Origin: Cohnella cholangitidis
Lineage (GTDB): Bacteria > Bacillota > Bacilli > Paenibacillales > Paenibacillaceae
Assembly: GCF_014107495.1 (NCBI RefSeq)
Contig: NZ_CP041969.1
Location: forward strand, 4,947,501 to 5,011,500
Length of the DNA stretch: 64,000 nucleotides
Reading direction: 5' to 3'
This document shows positions 51,615-61,567 of this stretch, in pieces (position 1 is the first letter of the stretch; each line of letters starts with the position of its first letter). The position numbers and the translations under genes are program-made. Below the pieces are notes generated by a model, which was given only the letters and a program-made list of their open reading frames with translations, was not told the origin of the DNA and did no database searches.

Positions 51615-53368
51615 CTACTTCAGTTGCAAGACGGCAAATCCGATCGCTGGAACGGATACTCTCAGCATGCCGGCCGACGCGCTCAGGACGCCGTCGCCGA
51701 ACACGACTCGGTAAGCGGAGGTTTCGCTGCCATCCACGGGGATAGGCACGGAACTGCCGCTCTCGCTTGCGTTCAGCACGACGATGAATTTTTCTCCGTC
51801 CGCTTCGCGCGCATACGCAACCGATTTATCGCCGGGCTCCGAGTATAGCAGTCGGTAGCTTCCATCCCGCAAGGCGCGATGATCGTTGCGCAGCTTCACC
51901 AAGTCAGCGAAAAATCGGAACAAATCCCGATCTTGCTTGGATGTATCCCATTCCATGCATTTGCGGCAGCCTGGATCGTGCTCTCCCGTAAGACCGATCT
52001 CGTCTCCGTAATAGATACACGGCGTACCCGTAAGCGTAAACGGAATGGCGTAAGCCAGCTTCATTCGGCGTTTGTCTTCATTGCAGACGGTAAGCAACCG
52101 CGGCGTATCGTGGCTTCCCAGCAAGTTAAACGCGACTTCGGATGCTTGCTGCGGGTAAGCGGCATGCAAATAACCGACCAAATCGGCGAACTGGCGGCCG
52201 TCTCGGGTATCTTTAACCGCATAATCGATGACGGCTTCGGTCAAAGGATAGTTCATAACGGCATCGAATTGATCCCCGGCTAGCCATGGCTGGGAATCGT
52301 GCCAGATTTCCCCGAGAATATACGCTTCCGGATTGGCGGCCTTGACTACGTCGCGGAATTTTCTCCAGAAGCGGTGATCCACTTCGTTGGCTACGTCCAA
52401 GCGCCAGCCGTCAACGCCGATATCTTCGATCCAATACCGGGCAACCTCGAGCAAATATTCCTGAACGGCGGCGTTCTCCGTGTTGAGCTTAGGCATATGC
52501 GGCTCGAAGGCGAATGCATCGTAAGTCGGCACGCGATCCCGGACCTCAAGCGGGAACTCCCTTACATGGAACCAGTCCGCGTATCGGGAGTCGGCCCTTT
52601 CTCCTTCACGTCGAGGAACGGAGGGAACATGCCGCCGCTGTGGTTGAATACGGCATCCAGCAGCACTTTGATCCCGCGTTCATGGCAGGCTTGCACCAGC
52701 TCTTTCATTTTCTCGTTAGTCCCGAAGTGCGGGTCGATCTTCATATAATCCATCGTATCGTATTTGTGATTGGTAACGGCTTCGAACAACGGATTAAAAT
52801 AAATCGCGTTAATTCCTAGATCAGTCAGATGGTCGAGATGATCGATAATGCCTTGCAAGTCTCCTCCGAAAAAATTGTGAGGAGTAGGCACTCCTCCCCA
52901 AGGCTCCACGTTGCTCGGATTAATGGACGGATCTCCGTTCGCGAATCGTTCCGGGAAGATTTGATAGAAAACCGCGTCTTTCACCCAAGCAGGAGGAGCG
53001 AACACGTCCGCCGGATTAAGGAACGGATATTCGAAATACAGATTCAGGTTATCCGGCTCGCTATCGTGGAACCCTTGCTCGTTTAACCAGATCGTTTCCG
53101 TTCCGGATTGAAACTTAAAGCCGTATTTCAGCCTGCGATATGTCGGCTTGATCTCAGCCTGCCAATAATCGAACAGGTTATCTTGGGAAATGATCTTCAT
53201 TGCGGAAGTTTGCGAACCAAGAGTCGGCCAAATGTATTTGTCTCCGTGGATAAGGGTAACGGACTCGACGTCATCTCGTTTGGTGCGAATGCGCACATGA
53301 ATCGTTTCGCGATCGTAGGCATAAGACCAATTGTTCTTAGGACGGTGGTAAATAGCTTCTTTTTGCAT
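51615..53368 (-). pseudogene. Neopullulanase/cyclomaltodextrinase (GH13), frameshifted in the middle
   Basis: The N-terminal part (MQKEAIYHRPKNNWSYAYD; ATG 53368 behind AAAGGAG) has the CBM34-type domain and the first half of the barrel (VLLDAVFNHSGGMFPPF). It leaves frame after DVKEKG and stops. The second half resumes in another frame as SRYADWFHVREFPLEV and ends at 51615. It contains the catalytic Asp (GWRLDVANEVDH), Glu (ILGEIWHD) and Asp (LLGSHDTPRLL). Adding one C to the three at 52595-52597 gives a normal protein of about 584 residues. The cytoplasmic enzyme would split imported maltodextrins or cyclodextrins. Confidence 0.88.
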
Positions 53369-53634
53369 GAGATGAGCTCCTTTGTTTGAATAAATAGGGC
53401 ACGATAATTCCCAACATAACAAAAAATAGGCGCAACCAAGGAACATTCGCTCCGAGGTTGTGCCTATCGTCGTTTGACTGGGCAACAGGGCCTTTAGATT
53501 TAATGAACCCATTATACGCTATAATGAGTCGAAATGGAATCTTCTAAATAAAATGAACCGAGATTGCCGCTCCGACATCTAACGGATAGGAAACATTAAG
53601 ATCGTCATAAATACGCAAAAGAGAGGGGAACGTT

Positions 53635-54171
53635 ATGTCGGAACTGGCATGGAAAACAGACGTGCAGCTGGCTTGTTCCGGCGATCGGGACGCCTTCGCG
53701 AGGCTTGTTCGCGAGATGCAAAACGAGCTTTACGGGATGGCCAGGACTCTGCTGAGCAAGGACGAAGATTGCGCCGACGCGATTCAAGAGGCGATCCTGA
53801 AAGCCTACCGCGGCGTTCCGAAGCTACGGGAGCCGGCTTATTTTCGAACATGGATAATGCGGATATTGATTCACGAATGCCAACAAATTTACCGTAAGCA
53901 GAAGCGGACGACGCTATCGGATAATCTACCGGAGAGAGCCGCGCAGTCGGCGGAGAGCGATCTGGATTTGCGGCAAGCCGTGGAGAGGTTGGAAGAGCCG
54001 TTGCGATTGTTGGTTAAGCTGCATTATTTCGCGGATATGCCGCTCGCGCAAATCGCCGAGATGATGGACGTTTCCGAAGGAACGTTGAAATCGAGATTGT
54101 ATCGGGCTAGACGTTATTTGGCTAAGTGGCTGAATTTGCCGGAGAGAGGGGAAGTCGGTTATGAGTTCTAA
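53635..54171 (+). CDS. ECF-type RNA polymerase sigma factor
   Basis: The 178-residue protein has sigma region 2 (ARLVREMQNELYGMARTLL, then DCADAIQEAILKAYRG) and region 4 (LRLLVKLHYFADMPLAQIAE, then VSEGTLKSRLYRARRYL). There are no extra domains. GAGAGGGG precedes the ATG. It overlaps by 11 bases the gene of a membrane protein that is probably its anti-sigma factor. Confidence 0.94.
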   Translation: MSELAWKTDVQLACSGDRDAFARLVREMQNELYGMARTLLSKDEDCADAIQEAILKAYRGVPKLREPAYFRTWIMRILIHECQQIYRKQKRTTLSDNLPERAAQSAESDLDLRQAVERLEEPLRLLVKLHYFADMPLAQIAEMMDVSEGTLKSRLYRARRYLAKWLNLPERGEVGYEF

Positions 54172-55507
54172 CGAATTGGACGCGCTGCTTCGAAACGAGA
54201 GGCCGGCTATGCCGTCGAACATGCCTTGGAGCGTTGCGCAACGAATGGAAGAAACGCTGCAAGCCTTGCCGACGCGGGACGCGCTAAAGCGGGGAACGCA
54301 ACGGATTCGCAGGCTGGCGGTTGCGGTCGCGTCCATCGCGGTTATCGGAGGCGCGGTCGCGAGCTATGTTTTATTTGCCAAGGATCAGCCTTCGGAAATC
54401 GCGAAATTGCCACCCGATAGCACGGTCGAGCAACGATCGGAATTCATTCGGACTCCCGTACTGGGCTCGTTGATCCATGATGCGAATATGGAAAAGAACG
54501 GTCCGGCCGTGACGGATCAAGGAATTACGTTAATGGTGCGCGACGTTACTTATGACGGGTCCGAGATGGCCATACGATACTCCGTTCAGTCGGATAAAGA
54601 AATTGACGGATATATGATGGATGCTATTCTGGCAATGGATAGTCGCGATATTGGAAAAGTGGGGTACATCTCATCCTCGGAAAATTATGAGCAACTACAG
54701 CATCGTTACGAGAAGTTGGATTCGGATCAATACGAGGGGGCTATTAACTCTTGGAAACTAGCCTACTCGGACTATCGTCCGGAATCCTTTAACTTAAAAT
54801 TGGAAGTTACGAGAATCGGCAATCAAGCCGGTAACTGGTCGTTGAACATTCCGGTGTCCAAAACCCCGGACATGACCGTCGTTACGTCCGACTTAATGAA
54901 GACGACGGATGAGGGCACTCTGGAATTGAATCGGATTGTGCTTTCTCGGATATCTTCTCAAGTGGAATATCGCTTCGAGGGGGGGGGTAAGAACAAGTCA
55001 TCCTGGTTCGGCGTAGAAGTGACGGATGACAAAGGAATCCATTACGGAAGCCATATCGCAGATAACGTTACTTCATTGGGTTATATGGACTTAGGTCCCG
55101 TGGCTAGCGGAACGCAAGCATTGATTATTCGCCCCTTTTACGAGGACTTTCGAAATAGTAAGAAAATAGAGGTAAAGGATCTCTTCCACACTCCGATGCT
55201 GAAGCAGCCGACGGAAGACGAGCCGCTTGTCTTGCCTCTTGGGGAAGGGCGAGAGATGTACGTTACGGGATTGGAATATTTGGCGGACAAAACGATCGTA
55301 CATTCGAAGTCGACATCGGTGAGCGGAGGGTTTGCCATTCAAGACGAGAACGGCAAATTGCTTCCGGTTCTGTCGTTTGGATCGGACGGCTCGGTCGAAT
55401 TCAAGCCGATTCCCGAAGATGCTAAGCTGACTTTTCTAACCCGACCTACATATCCGCGGACTTACATTCCCGAGCTCGAGCTTAGAGTCGACCTCCCTCA
55501 ACGGTAA
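54161..55507 (+). CDS. Membrane-anchored anti-sigma factor, DUF4179 family
   Basis: The 448-residue protein has a short cytoplasmic N-terminus (about 48 residues), one membrane helix (LAVAVASIAVIGGAVASYVL) and a large extracellular region with the DUF4179 strand pattern (ITLMVRDVTYDGSEMAIRYS). Proteins of this layout hold ECF sigma factors at the membrane until an envelope signal arrives. The overlap with the sigma gene supports the pairing. The signal is unknown. Confidence 0.88.
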   Translation: MSSNELDALLRNERPAMPSNMPWSVAQRMEETLQALPTRDALKRGTQRIRRLAVAVASIAVIGGAVASYVLFAKDQPSEIAKLPPDSTVEQRSEFIRTPVLGSLIHDANMEKNGPAVTDQGITLMVRDVTYDGSEMAIRYSVQSDKEIDGYMMDAILAMDSRDIGKVGYISSSENYEQLQHRYEKLDSDQYEGAINSWKLAYSDYRPESFNLKLEVTRIGNQAGNWSLNIPVSKTPDMTVVTSDLMKTTDEGTLELNRIVLSRISSQVEYRFEGGGKNKSSWFGVEVTDDKGIHYGSHIADNVTSLGYMDLGPVASGTQALIIRPFYEDFRNSKKIEVKDLFHTPMLKQPTEDEPLVLPLGEGREMYVTGLEYLADKTIVHSKSTSVSGGFAIQDENGKLLPVLSFGSDGSVEFKPIPEDAKLTFLTRPTYPRTYIPELELRVDLPQR

Positions 55508-55557
55508 CTGTGCTATAATGAAACCATTATTGTTGAGGCAAAGGGGAGCAGCTCAGA

Positions 55558-56124
55558 ATGGACAATCCGATCGCGCTCAGGGAATGGGCGGTAGCAGTCA
55601 AGGCGCTGGAGGAAGGCCGGCAAGTCATCGTCTTGCGCAAAGGCGGGATTTCCGAAGAGACCAAGGAATTCAGGTTGGAGAGCCCGCGGTTTTATTTATT
55701 CCCTTCCTTCGAGCACCAAAGAGCGAATCTGGTCAAACCGGAAGCGAGCGGGATGGTCGGTCTGACGCAAGCCGAGGCGGAGGAACTGGACGGCCAAGTA
55801 CGCATAGCCTCGTATGCGGAAGTGATCGAGGATATTGAGGTGACGGACGTAGAGACGCTGCAGAGGCTGGACGGACTGCACATCTGGACCGAGGATTACG
55901 CGGAAGAACGATTGAAATGGAAGAAGACGAAACCTCTGCACGTTCTAGTGCTTAGAGTGTACAAATTGGATACGCCGCAAACGATTCCGATGAAGGAAAG
56001 CTACGGCGGCTGCAAATCTTGGATAAGCATTGAAGATATTTCGTCGGCGACGATGAAGCCGGTGCTGAACGATAGAGACTTCGAGCAGCAGGCCAATGCG
56101 GTGAGGAAGCGAATAAACGGTTAA
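55558..56124 (+). CDS. DUF1802 family protein
   Basis: The 188-residue soluble protein matches DUF1802: the N-terminal IALREWAVAVKALEEGRQVI, VLRKGGISEETKEF, then FYLFPSFEHQRANLVKPE and a C-terminal YGGCKSWISIEDI. Function is not known. GGGGAG lies 10 bases before ATG 55558. It stands alone, ending in a clear terminator. Confidence 0.88.
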   Translation: MDNPIALREWAVAVKALEEGRQVIVLRKGGISEETKEFRLESPRFYLFPSFEHQRANLVKPEASGMVGLTQAEAEELDGQVRIASYAEVIEDIEVTDVETLQRLDGLHIWTEDYAEERLKWKKTKPLHVLVLRVYKLDTPQTIPMKESYGGCKSWISIEDISSATMKPVLNDRDFEQQANAVRKRING

Positions 56125-56137
56125 CGGAACGGCCATT

Positions 56138-56180
56138 CCGGACCTCTTACCCATGCGGAAGAGGCCCGGTTTGCTTTTTT
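56138..56180 (+). terminator. Rho-independent terminator after the DUF1802 gene
   Basis: CCGGACCTCTT (56138-56148) pairs with AAGAGGCCCGG (56159-56169) with one mismatch, followed by TTTGCTTTTTT. Confidence 0.85.
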
Positions 56181-56204
56181 GCCGTTTCTTTCATAAAATT
56201 GTTA

Positions 56205-56226
56205 TTGAGAATCAGTGAGAATCAAA
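56205..56226. promoter_or_regulatory. Possible iron-responsive (Fur-like) site before the SUF operon
   Basis: Two direct copies of TGAGAATCA (TTGAGAATCAGTGAGAATCA) stand about 80-100 bases before sufC in A/T-rich sequence. They resemble the GATAAT hexamers of Fur boxes but with G in place of T at one position. Confidence 0.4.
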
Positions 56227-56306
56227 TTAAAATGATTATAAATAAGGATTTATTTTAGTTGCAGCTTTGACTTCTATAAATCCTCATAGAAACTTGGAGG
56301 TTAAGT

Positions 56307-57086
56307 ATGTCTACTCAATTCGAAATTCAAGGTTTGAAGTCGTCCATAGAGGGCAAAGAGATTTTGAAGGGGATCGATCTTAAGATCAAAGGCGGCGAAG
56401 TTCATGCGATCATGGGCCCCAACGGTACGGGTAAAAGTACGTTGGCATCCGCGCTCATGGGCCATCCCAAATATGAAGTAACGGACGGTTCCGTAACGCT
56501 TAACGGCGAAGACGTGCTAGAGATGGGCGTGGACGAGCGCGCGCGCGCGGGCCTGTTCTTGGCAATGCAATATCCTAGCGAAATTACGGGCGTGACGAAC
56601 GCGGACTTCCTGCGCAGCGCTATCAACGCTCGTCGCGAAGAAGGCAACGAGATCTCCTTGATTAAATTCGTGCGCCAAATGGAAGGGAAAATGAAGGAAC
56701 TGGAAATGAACCCCGAGTTCATGCACCGTTACCTGAACGAAGGTTTCTCCGGCGGCGAGAAAAAACGGAACGAAATTTTGCAAATGATGTTGCTCGAGCC
56801 TAAGCTCGTCATTCTGGACGAAATCGATTCCGGTCTCGATATCGATGCTCTCCGCATCGTAGCCGAAGGCGTTAACGCCATGCGTTCCGAGGATCGCGGT
56901 TTCCTGATCATCACTCACTACCAACGTTTGTTGAACTATATTACGCCTGACTTCGTGCACGTCATGATGCAAGGGCGCATCGTGAAATCCGGCGGGCCGG
57001 AGCTGGCTCACCGTCTGGAAGCCGAAGGATACGATTGGGTTAAAGAAGAACTGGGCATCGTCGACGAGACCGTCGGCCAGGCTTAA
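56307..57086 (+). CDS. sufC: SUF iron-sulfur assembly ATPase
   Basis: The 259-residue ABC-type ATPase powers the SufBCD scaffold. It has Walker A GPNGTGKST, the SUF-type signature FSGGEKKRNE, Walker B LVILDEIDSGLDIDAL and the switch histidine in LIITHYQRLL. First gene of the canonical sufC-D-S-U-B operon, with GGAGG upstream. Length is normal and codon bias strong. Confidence 0.98.
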   Translation: MSTQFEIQGLKSSIEGKEILKGIDLKIKGGEVHAIMGPNGTGKSTLASALMGHPKYEVTDGSVTLNGEDVLEMGVDERARAGLFLAMQYPSEITGVTNADFLRSAINARREEGNEISLIKFVRQMEGKMKELEMNPEFMHRYLNEGFSGGEKKRNEILQMMLLEPKLVILDEIDSGLDIDALRIVAEGVNAMRSEDRGFLIITHYQRLLNYITPDFVHVMMQGRIVKSGGPELAHRLEAEGYDWVKEELGIVDETVGQA

Positions 57087-57103
57087 GAGGGGGCATAGCA
57101 ATC

Positions 57104-58408
57104 ATGAGTACACCTACCACCTCCTTCGGCCGGGAAGCGGCTGCCGCGTTGGCTCGCAGCAAGAATGAACCGGCATGGCTCGTCGCTCAGCGCGAAGAAG
57201 CCGGACAATTGGCGACGGAATTGAATTTGCCGAAGCCGGAGAAGCTCCCGCTTACCCGCTGGACGTTAGACCAATACGGCACGAACCGTCCCGGACAGAC
57301 CGTATTGTCCGTATCCGATTTGCCGGCCGCCATTACGGCGCTGCTTCCGGAAGATCATGCAGGCACGTTGATCGTGCAGCACAACTCTTCCGTTGTCTTT
57401 ACCCAGTTGTCCGATGAATTGAAAGCGCAAGGCGTTATCTTGACTAGCATAGAGGATGCCGCGCGGAATCATGAAGAGCTGTTCCGCAAACATTTTATGA
57501 CCGCATATACGAAAGACGAGCACAAGCTGGCGGCGGTGCACGCGGCGTTATGGAACGGCGGGGTATTCTTGTACGTGCCTCGCAACGTAACGATCGAAGC
57601 TCCTATTCAAGCGCTTCTGTTCGCGGACGACGCGGAAGCGACATTCATGCCGCATATTCTCGTGATCGCGGATAGCAACAGCCGCGTCTCCTTCGTAGAA
57701 CAGCTTGCGTCCTCTTTAGGGGATTCGACGGCAACGCTGCTTCATAACAGCGCGGTAGAAGTATTCGCCAAAGCGGGAGCGGTTGTCCAGTACGCGGCAG
57801 TTCATCAGATGGACAATAGCGCGATCGACATTGCATACCGTCGCGCCGTCTTAGATAACGATGCTCGCATCGAATGGATCATCGGAGACTTGCATAACGG
57901 CAATTCCGTTACGGACACGAAATCGGTGCTTAAGGGCAACGGCTCGACTTCCGATTCGAAGATCATTTCCGTCGGAACGGGAAGCCAGCGGATGAGCTTG
58001 ACTACGCAAGCCGTTCACTTCGGCCGTTCGACCGAGAGCGACATGATTACCCGTGCCGTCATGAAAGAAGAAGCGACCGCGATCATTAACGGCATCACGA
58101 AGATCGAGAAGGGCGCAACGAAAGCGAACGGCCAGCAGACGGAGAAAGTTCTGATGTTGAGCCCGAAAGCGCGCGGAGACGCCAACCCGATTCTATTGAT
58201 CGACGAAGACGACGTAAAAGCGGGCCATGCGGCCAGCGTCGGCCAAGTGAACGCCGACCAAATATACTATTTGATGTCAAGGGGTATCTCTCGCAGCGAA
58301 GCGGAACGTTTGATCATTCGCGGATTCCTTGATCCGGTCGTTTCCGAAATTCCGCTGGAAGGGCTGCGCGAGCAATTGCACCGCATCCTCGAAAGAAAGC
58401 TGGGCTAA
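57104..58408 (+). CDS. sufD: SUF scaffold protein SufD
   Basis: The 434-residue protein has the SufBD beta-helix core (GGVFLYVPRNVTIEAPIQAL, MITRAVMKEEATAIINGITK) and the C-terminal QIYYLMSRGISRSEAERLI. It pairs with SufB and SufC in the cluster-building complex. AGAGGGGG precedes the ATG, 17 bases after sufC. It has the N-terminal helical region typical of SufD. Confidence 0.96.
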   Translation: MSTPTTSFGREAAAALARSKNEPAWLVAQREEAGQLATELNLPKPEKLPLTRWTLDQYGTNRPGQTVLSVSDLPAAITALLPEDHAGTLIVQHNSSVVFTQLSDELKAQGVILTSIEDAARNHEELFRKHFMTAYTKDEHKLAAVHAALWNGGVFLYVPRNVTIEAPIQALLFADDAEATFMPHILVIADSNSRVSFVEQLASSLGDSTATLLHNSAVEVFAKAGAVVQYAAVHQMDNSAIDIAYRRAVLDNDARIEWIIGDLHNGNSVTDTKSVLKGNGSTSDSKIISVGTGSQRMSLTTQAVHFGRSTESDMITRAVMKEEATAIINGITKIEKGATKANGQQTEKVLMLSPKARGDANPILLIDEDDVKAGHAASVGQVNADQIYYLMSRGISRSEAERLIIRGFLDPVVSEIPLEGLREQLHRILERKLG

Positions 58409-58410
58409 CT

Positions 58411-59640
58411 ATGGATCCCATCGCGTTGAAATCGGAATTTCCGATTCTTCATCAAGATATTAACGGTCATCCGCTCGTATACCTGGATAATGCGGCTACG
58501 ACACAGAAGCCGCGATCCGTTATCGAAGCGGTTAAACGCTACTACGAGTGGGACAACGCCAACGTGCACCGCGGAGTTCATACGCTAGGCTCGAGGGCGA
58601 CGGACGCCTATGAAGGAGCAAGGGAGAAAGTCGCCCGGTTCCTCAATGCTCCCGCTTCCCGCCAGATTATTTTCACGCGCGGAACGACGACGGCATTGAA
58701 TATCGTAGCTTCCGGCTATGCCCGCCAGACGCTTCGCGAGGGCGACGAAATCGTCATTACACCGATGGAGCATCATAGCAACTTGATCCCTTGGCAGCAA
58801 GCCGCCAAGGCTACGGGAGCCACCCTGAAGTACATTCCGTTGCAACCGGATGGGACGATTACGCTCGAGGACGTAGAAGCTACCGTGACTGAGCGGACGA
58901 AAATCGTCGCCATCACGTACGTCTCCAACGTGCTCGGCACCGTCAATCCGATTGCCCGGATCGCCGAGATCGCTCACCGTAAAGGCGCGATTATCGTCGT
59001 TGACGGCGCGCAAAGCACTCCGCATCTTAAAGTGGACGTACAAGCGCTCGACGTGGACTTCTACGCGTTCTCCGGCCATAAAATGTGCGGACCGACCGGA
59101 ATCGGGGCATTATACGGGAAAGCGCAATTGCTTGAACGTATGGAGCCCGTGGAGTTCGGAGGCGAGATGATCGATTTCGTCGAGCTGCACGATTCGACAT
59201 GGAAGGAGCTGCCTTGGAAATTCGAAGGCGGTACGCCGATTATCGCAGGCGCCGTAGGATTAGGCGCGGCGATCGATTTCCTCGAGCAGGTCGGCCTTCA
59301 CAATATCGACCAGCATGAGAAAAAGCTAACCCGGTATGCTATGGAGAGGCTTTCCGCTATTGAAGGCTTGACGATCTACGGACCGCGCGAAGAACGGGCC
59401 GGGCTCGTGACCTTCAATCTGGGGGATGTTCACCCCCATGACGTCGCGACCGTGCTGGATACCGACGGAATTGCCGTTCGCGCAGGGCATCATTGCTGCC
59501 AGCCGCTCATGAGATGGCTGAAAGTGAGCGCGACGGCGAGAGCGAGCTTTTATTTATACAACACCGAGCAAGATATCGACCGGCTGGCCGAGTCCTTGGT
59601 TAAAACAAAGGAGTTTTTCGGTTATGAGTCAATTAGATGA
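58411..59640 (+). CDS. sufS: SUF cysteine desulfurase SufS
   Basis: The 409-residue PLP enzyme takes sulfur from cysteine. It has the PLP lysine in FSGHKMCGPTGIGALYG, the active-site cysteine in VRAGHHCCQPLMRW and the N-terminal LVYLDNAATTQKP. It starts two bases after the sufD stop and overlaps sufU by 17 bases. SufU is its sulfur acceptor in Firmicutes. Confidence 0.98.
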   Translation: MDPIALKSEFPILHQDINGHPLVYLDNAATTQKPRSVIEAVKRYYEWDNANVHRGVHTLGSRATDAYEGAREKVARFLNAPASRQIIFTRGTTTALNIVASGYARQTLREGDEIVITPMEHHSNLIPWQQAAKATGATLKYIPLQPDGTITLEDVEATVTERTKIVAITYVSNVLGTVNPIARIAEIAHRKGAIIVVDGAQSTPHLKVDVQALDVDFYAFSGHKMCGPTGIGALYGKAQLLERMEPVEFGGEMIDFVELHDSTWKELPWKFEGGTPIIAGAVGLGAAIDFLEQVGLHNIDQHEKKLTRYAMERLSAIEGLTIYGPREERAGLVTFNLGDVHPHDVATVLDTDGIAVRAGHHCCQPLMRWLKVSATARASFYLYNTEQDIDRLAESLVKTKEFFGYESIR

Positions 59641-60072
59641 TTTGTACCGCCGCGTCATTATGGATCACTATAAAACGCCGAGAAATCGCGGCGAGCTAGA
59701 AGAAGGCTCCGTTACGGTTAACTTGAACAATCCGACCTGCGGCGATCGGATTTCCCTTCAGCTTCAACTCGAGGACGGGATTGTCCGAAACGTTAAGTTT
59801 ACCGGAGAAGGCTGTTCGATCAGCATGTCGTCGGCTTCGATGATGACGGAAGCGGTCATGGGCAAGACGAGCGAAGAAGCGCTCAAGCTAGCGGATAAGT
59901 TTTCCTCCCTGATGAAAGGCGAGCCCGTCGAATTCGAAGATTACGAAGACGTCGAGGCGCTGTCGGGGTCAATAAGTTTCCTGCGCGGATCAAATGCGCG
60001 ACGCTCGCTTGGAATGCGCTTCGCAAAGGCGTAGAGCACGGAGAAGGCAAGCATGAAGGCATTGAAGAATAA
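59624..60072 (+). pseudogene. sufU: SUF sulfur-transfer protein SufU, frameshifted near the C-terminus
   Basis: The first part is a normal SufU: LYRRVIMDHYKTPRNRGELE, NNPTCGDRI and GEGCSISMSSASMMTEAV. The frame breaks at VEALSG and stops at 60034. The family's end, FPARIKCATLAWNALRKGVE, is found in another frame, ending at the TAA at 60070. One more G in the run of four at 59965-59968 would restore it. As read, the third zinc-ligand cysteine (IKCATL) is lost. Since SufU is essential in Bacillus and the operon is otherwise intact, an error in the sequence is the simplest explanation. Confidence 0.9.
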
Positions 60073-60090
60073 ACAAGGAGGTTGAACGTT

Positions 60091-61488
60091 ATGGCTAAGC
60101 AAATGCCCGAGATGGAAGAGTACAAATACGGGTTTCGCGATGAGCATAAAGCGATTTTCCAATCCGGTAAAGGCCTGACCGAAGAGATCGTCCGCACGAT
60201 CTCGGAAATGAAAGGCGAGCCGGAATGGATGCTGAAATTCCGCCTCAAATCGTTGGAGCAATTCCGCAAGATGGAAATGCCTAAATGGGGCGGCAACATG
60301 GACGATCTGGATTTCGAGGACATCCAATACTACGTCAAACCATCCGAGAAACAAGGGAAAACGTGGGAAGAGGTTCCGGAAGAAATCAAGGCTACGTTCG
60401 ATAAGCTAGGTATTCCCGAGGCGGAACAGAAGTTCTTGGCGGGGGTATCGGCCCAGTACGAGTCCGAGGTTGTCTACCACAGCATGCAAGAGGATCTGGA
60501 GAAGCAAGGCGTTATCTTCATGGATACCGACACCGCTATCCGCGAGCATCCGGAAATTTTCAAAGAATACTTCGGCACGGTCATTCCCCCAGCCGATAAC
60601 AAATTCGCGGCGCTTAACAGCGCGGTATGGTCGGGCGGAAGCTTTATCTACGTACCGAAAGGCGTTCAATGTACGGTTCCGCTTCAAGCCTACTTCCGCA
60701 TCAACTCCGAGAACATGGGCCAATTCGAGCGTACGCTGATCATCGCGGACGAAGGCAGCTCCGTTCACTATGTCGAAGGTTGTACGGCTCCGGTATACAG
60801 CACGAACTCGCTTCACAGCGCGGTCGTTGAGATTATCGTCAAGAAGGACGCCCGCGTCCGTTACACGACGATCCAGAACTGGGCGCCCAACATCTACAAC
60901 CTCGTTACGAAACGCGCGGTTGCGGAAGAGAACGCGACGATGGAATGGGTCGACGGCAACATCGGTTCCAAGCTGACGATGAAATACCCGGCCGTCGTTC
61001 TGAAAGGACGCGGAGCGAAAGGCATGGTACTCTCCATCGCGGTTGCAGGCAAAGGCCAGCACCAAGACGCGGGCGCTAAAATGATTCACTTGGCGCCGGA
61101 CACGAGCTCGACGATCGTATCCAAATCGATCTCCAAGCACGGCGGTAAAGTGACGTACCGCGGTCTTGCCTCTTTCGGACGCAACGCGGAAGGCGCGAAA
61201 TCGAACATTAAATGCGATACGCTCATTCTCGACGACCAATCGACGAGCGATACGATTCCTTACAACGAAATCATGAACGACAACATTACGCTAGAGCACG
61301 AAGCGACGGTGTCCAAAGTATCGGAAGACCAACTGTTCTATCTGATGAGCCGCGGATTATCGGAAGCGGATGCTACGCAAATGATCGTTATGGGCTTCAT
61401 CGAGCCGTTCACCAAAGAACTGCCGATGGAATACGCGGTCGAGATGAACCGTCTGATTAAGTTCGAGATGGAAGGTTCGATCGGTTAA
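60091..61488 (+). CDS. sufB: SUF scaffold protein SufB
   Basis: The 465-residue protein is the main scaffold subunit. It starts MAKQMPEMEEYKYGFRDEHK and has the beta-helix core with GGSFIYVPKGVQCTVPLQAY, EGCTAPVYSTNSLHSAVVEI and GRNAEGAKSNIKCDTLILDD. The C-terminus is QLFYLMSRGLSEADATQMIV. ATG 60091 lies 10 bases after AGGAGG; a TTG nine bases earlier is less likely. Last gene of the operon, closed by a strong terminator. Confidence 0.98.
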   Translation: MAKQMPEMEEYKYGFRDEHKAIFQSGKGLTEEIVRTISEMKGEPEWMLKFRLKSLEQFRKMEMPKWGGNMDDLDFEDIQYYVKPSEKQGKTWEEVPEEIKATFDKLGIPEAEQKFLAGVSAQYESEVVYHSMQEDLEKQGVIFMDTDTAIREHPEIFKEYFGTVIPPADNKFAALNSAVWSGGSFIYVPKGVQCTVPLQAYFRINSENMGQFERTLIIADEGSSVHYVEGCTAPVYSTNSLHSAVVEIIVKKDARVRYTTIQNWAPNIYNLVTKRAVAEENATMEWVDGNIGSKLTMKYPAVVLKGRGAKGMVLSIAVAGKGQHQDAGAKMIHLAPDTSSTIVSKSISKHGGKVTYRGLASFGRNAEGAKSNIKCDTLILDDQSTSDTIPYNEIMNDNITLEHEATVSKVSEDQLFYLMSRGLSEADATQMIVMGFIEPFTKELPMEYAVEMNRLIKFEMEGSIG

Positions 61489-61512
61489 GTAAAATATAAC
61501 GTTAATAAAATG

Positions 61513-61552
61513 AAATCCCGTCCGGCCTTAAGTGGCTGGACGGGATTTTCTT
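61513..61552. terminator. Bidirectional terminator after sufB
   Basis: AAATCCCGTCCGGCC (61513-61527) pairs with GGCTGGACGGGATTT (61534-61548), with one G-U wobble, and leads into TTTTCTTTA. It also faces the convergent zinc-ribbon gene. Confidence 0.88.
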
Positions 61553-61567
61553 TATGGCAGCGGCTCG

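Noticed and set aside
53560..53634. Autoregulated ECF promoter before the sigma gene
   Set aside because: GGAAAC and CGTCAT are present but only 8 bases apart, far short of the usual 15-17.
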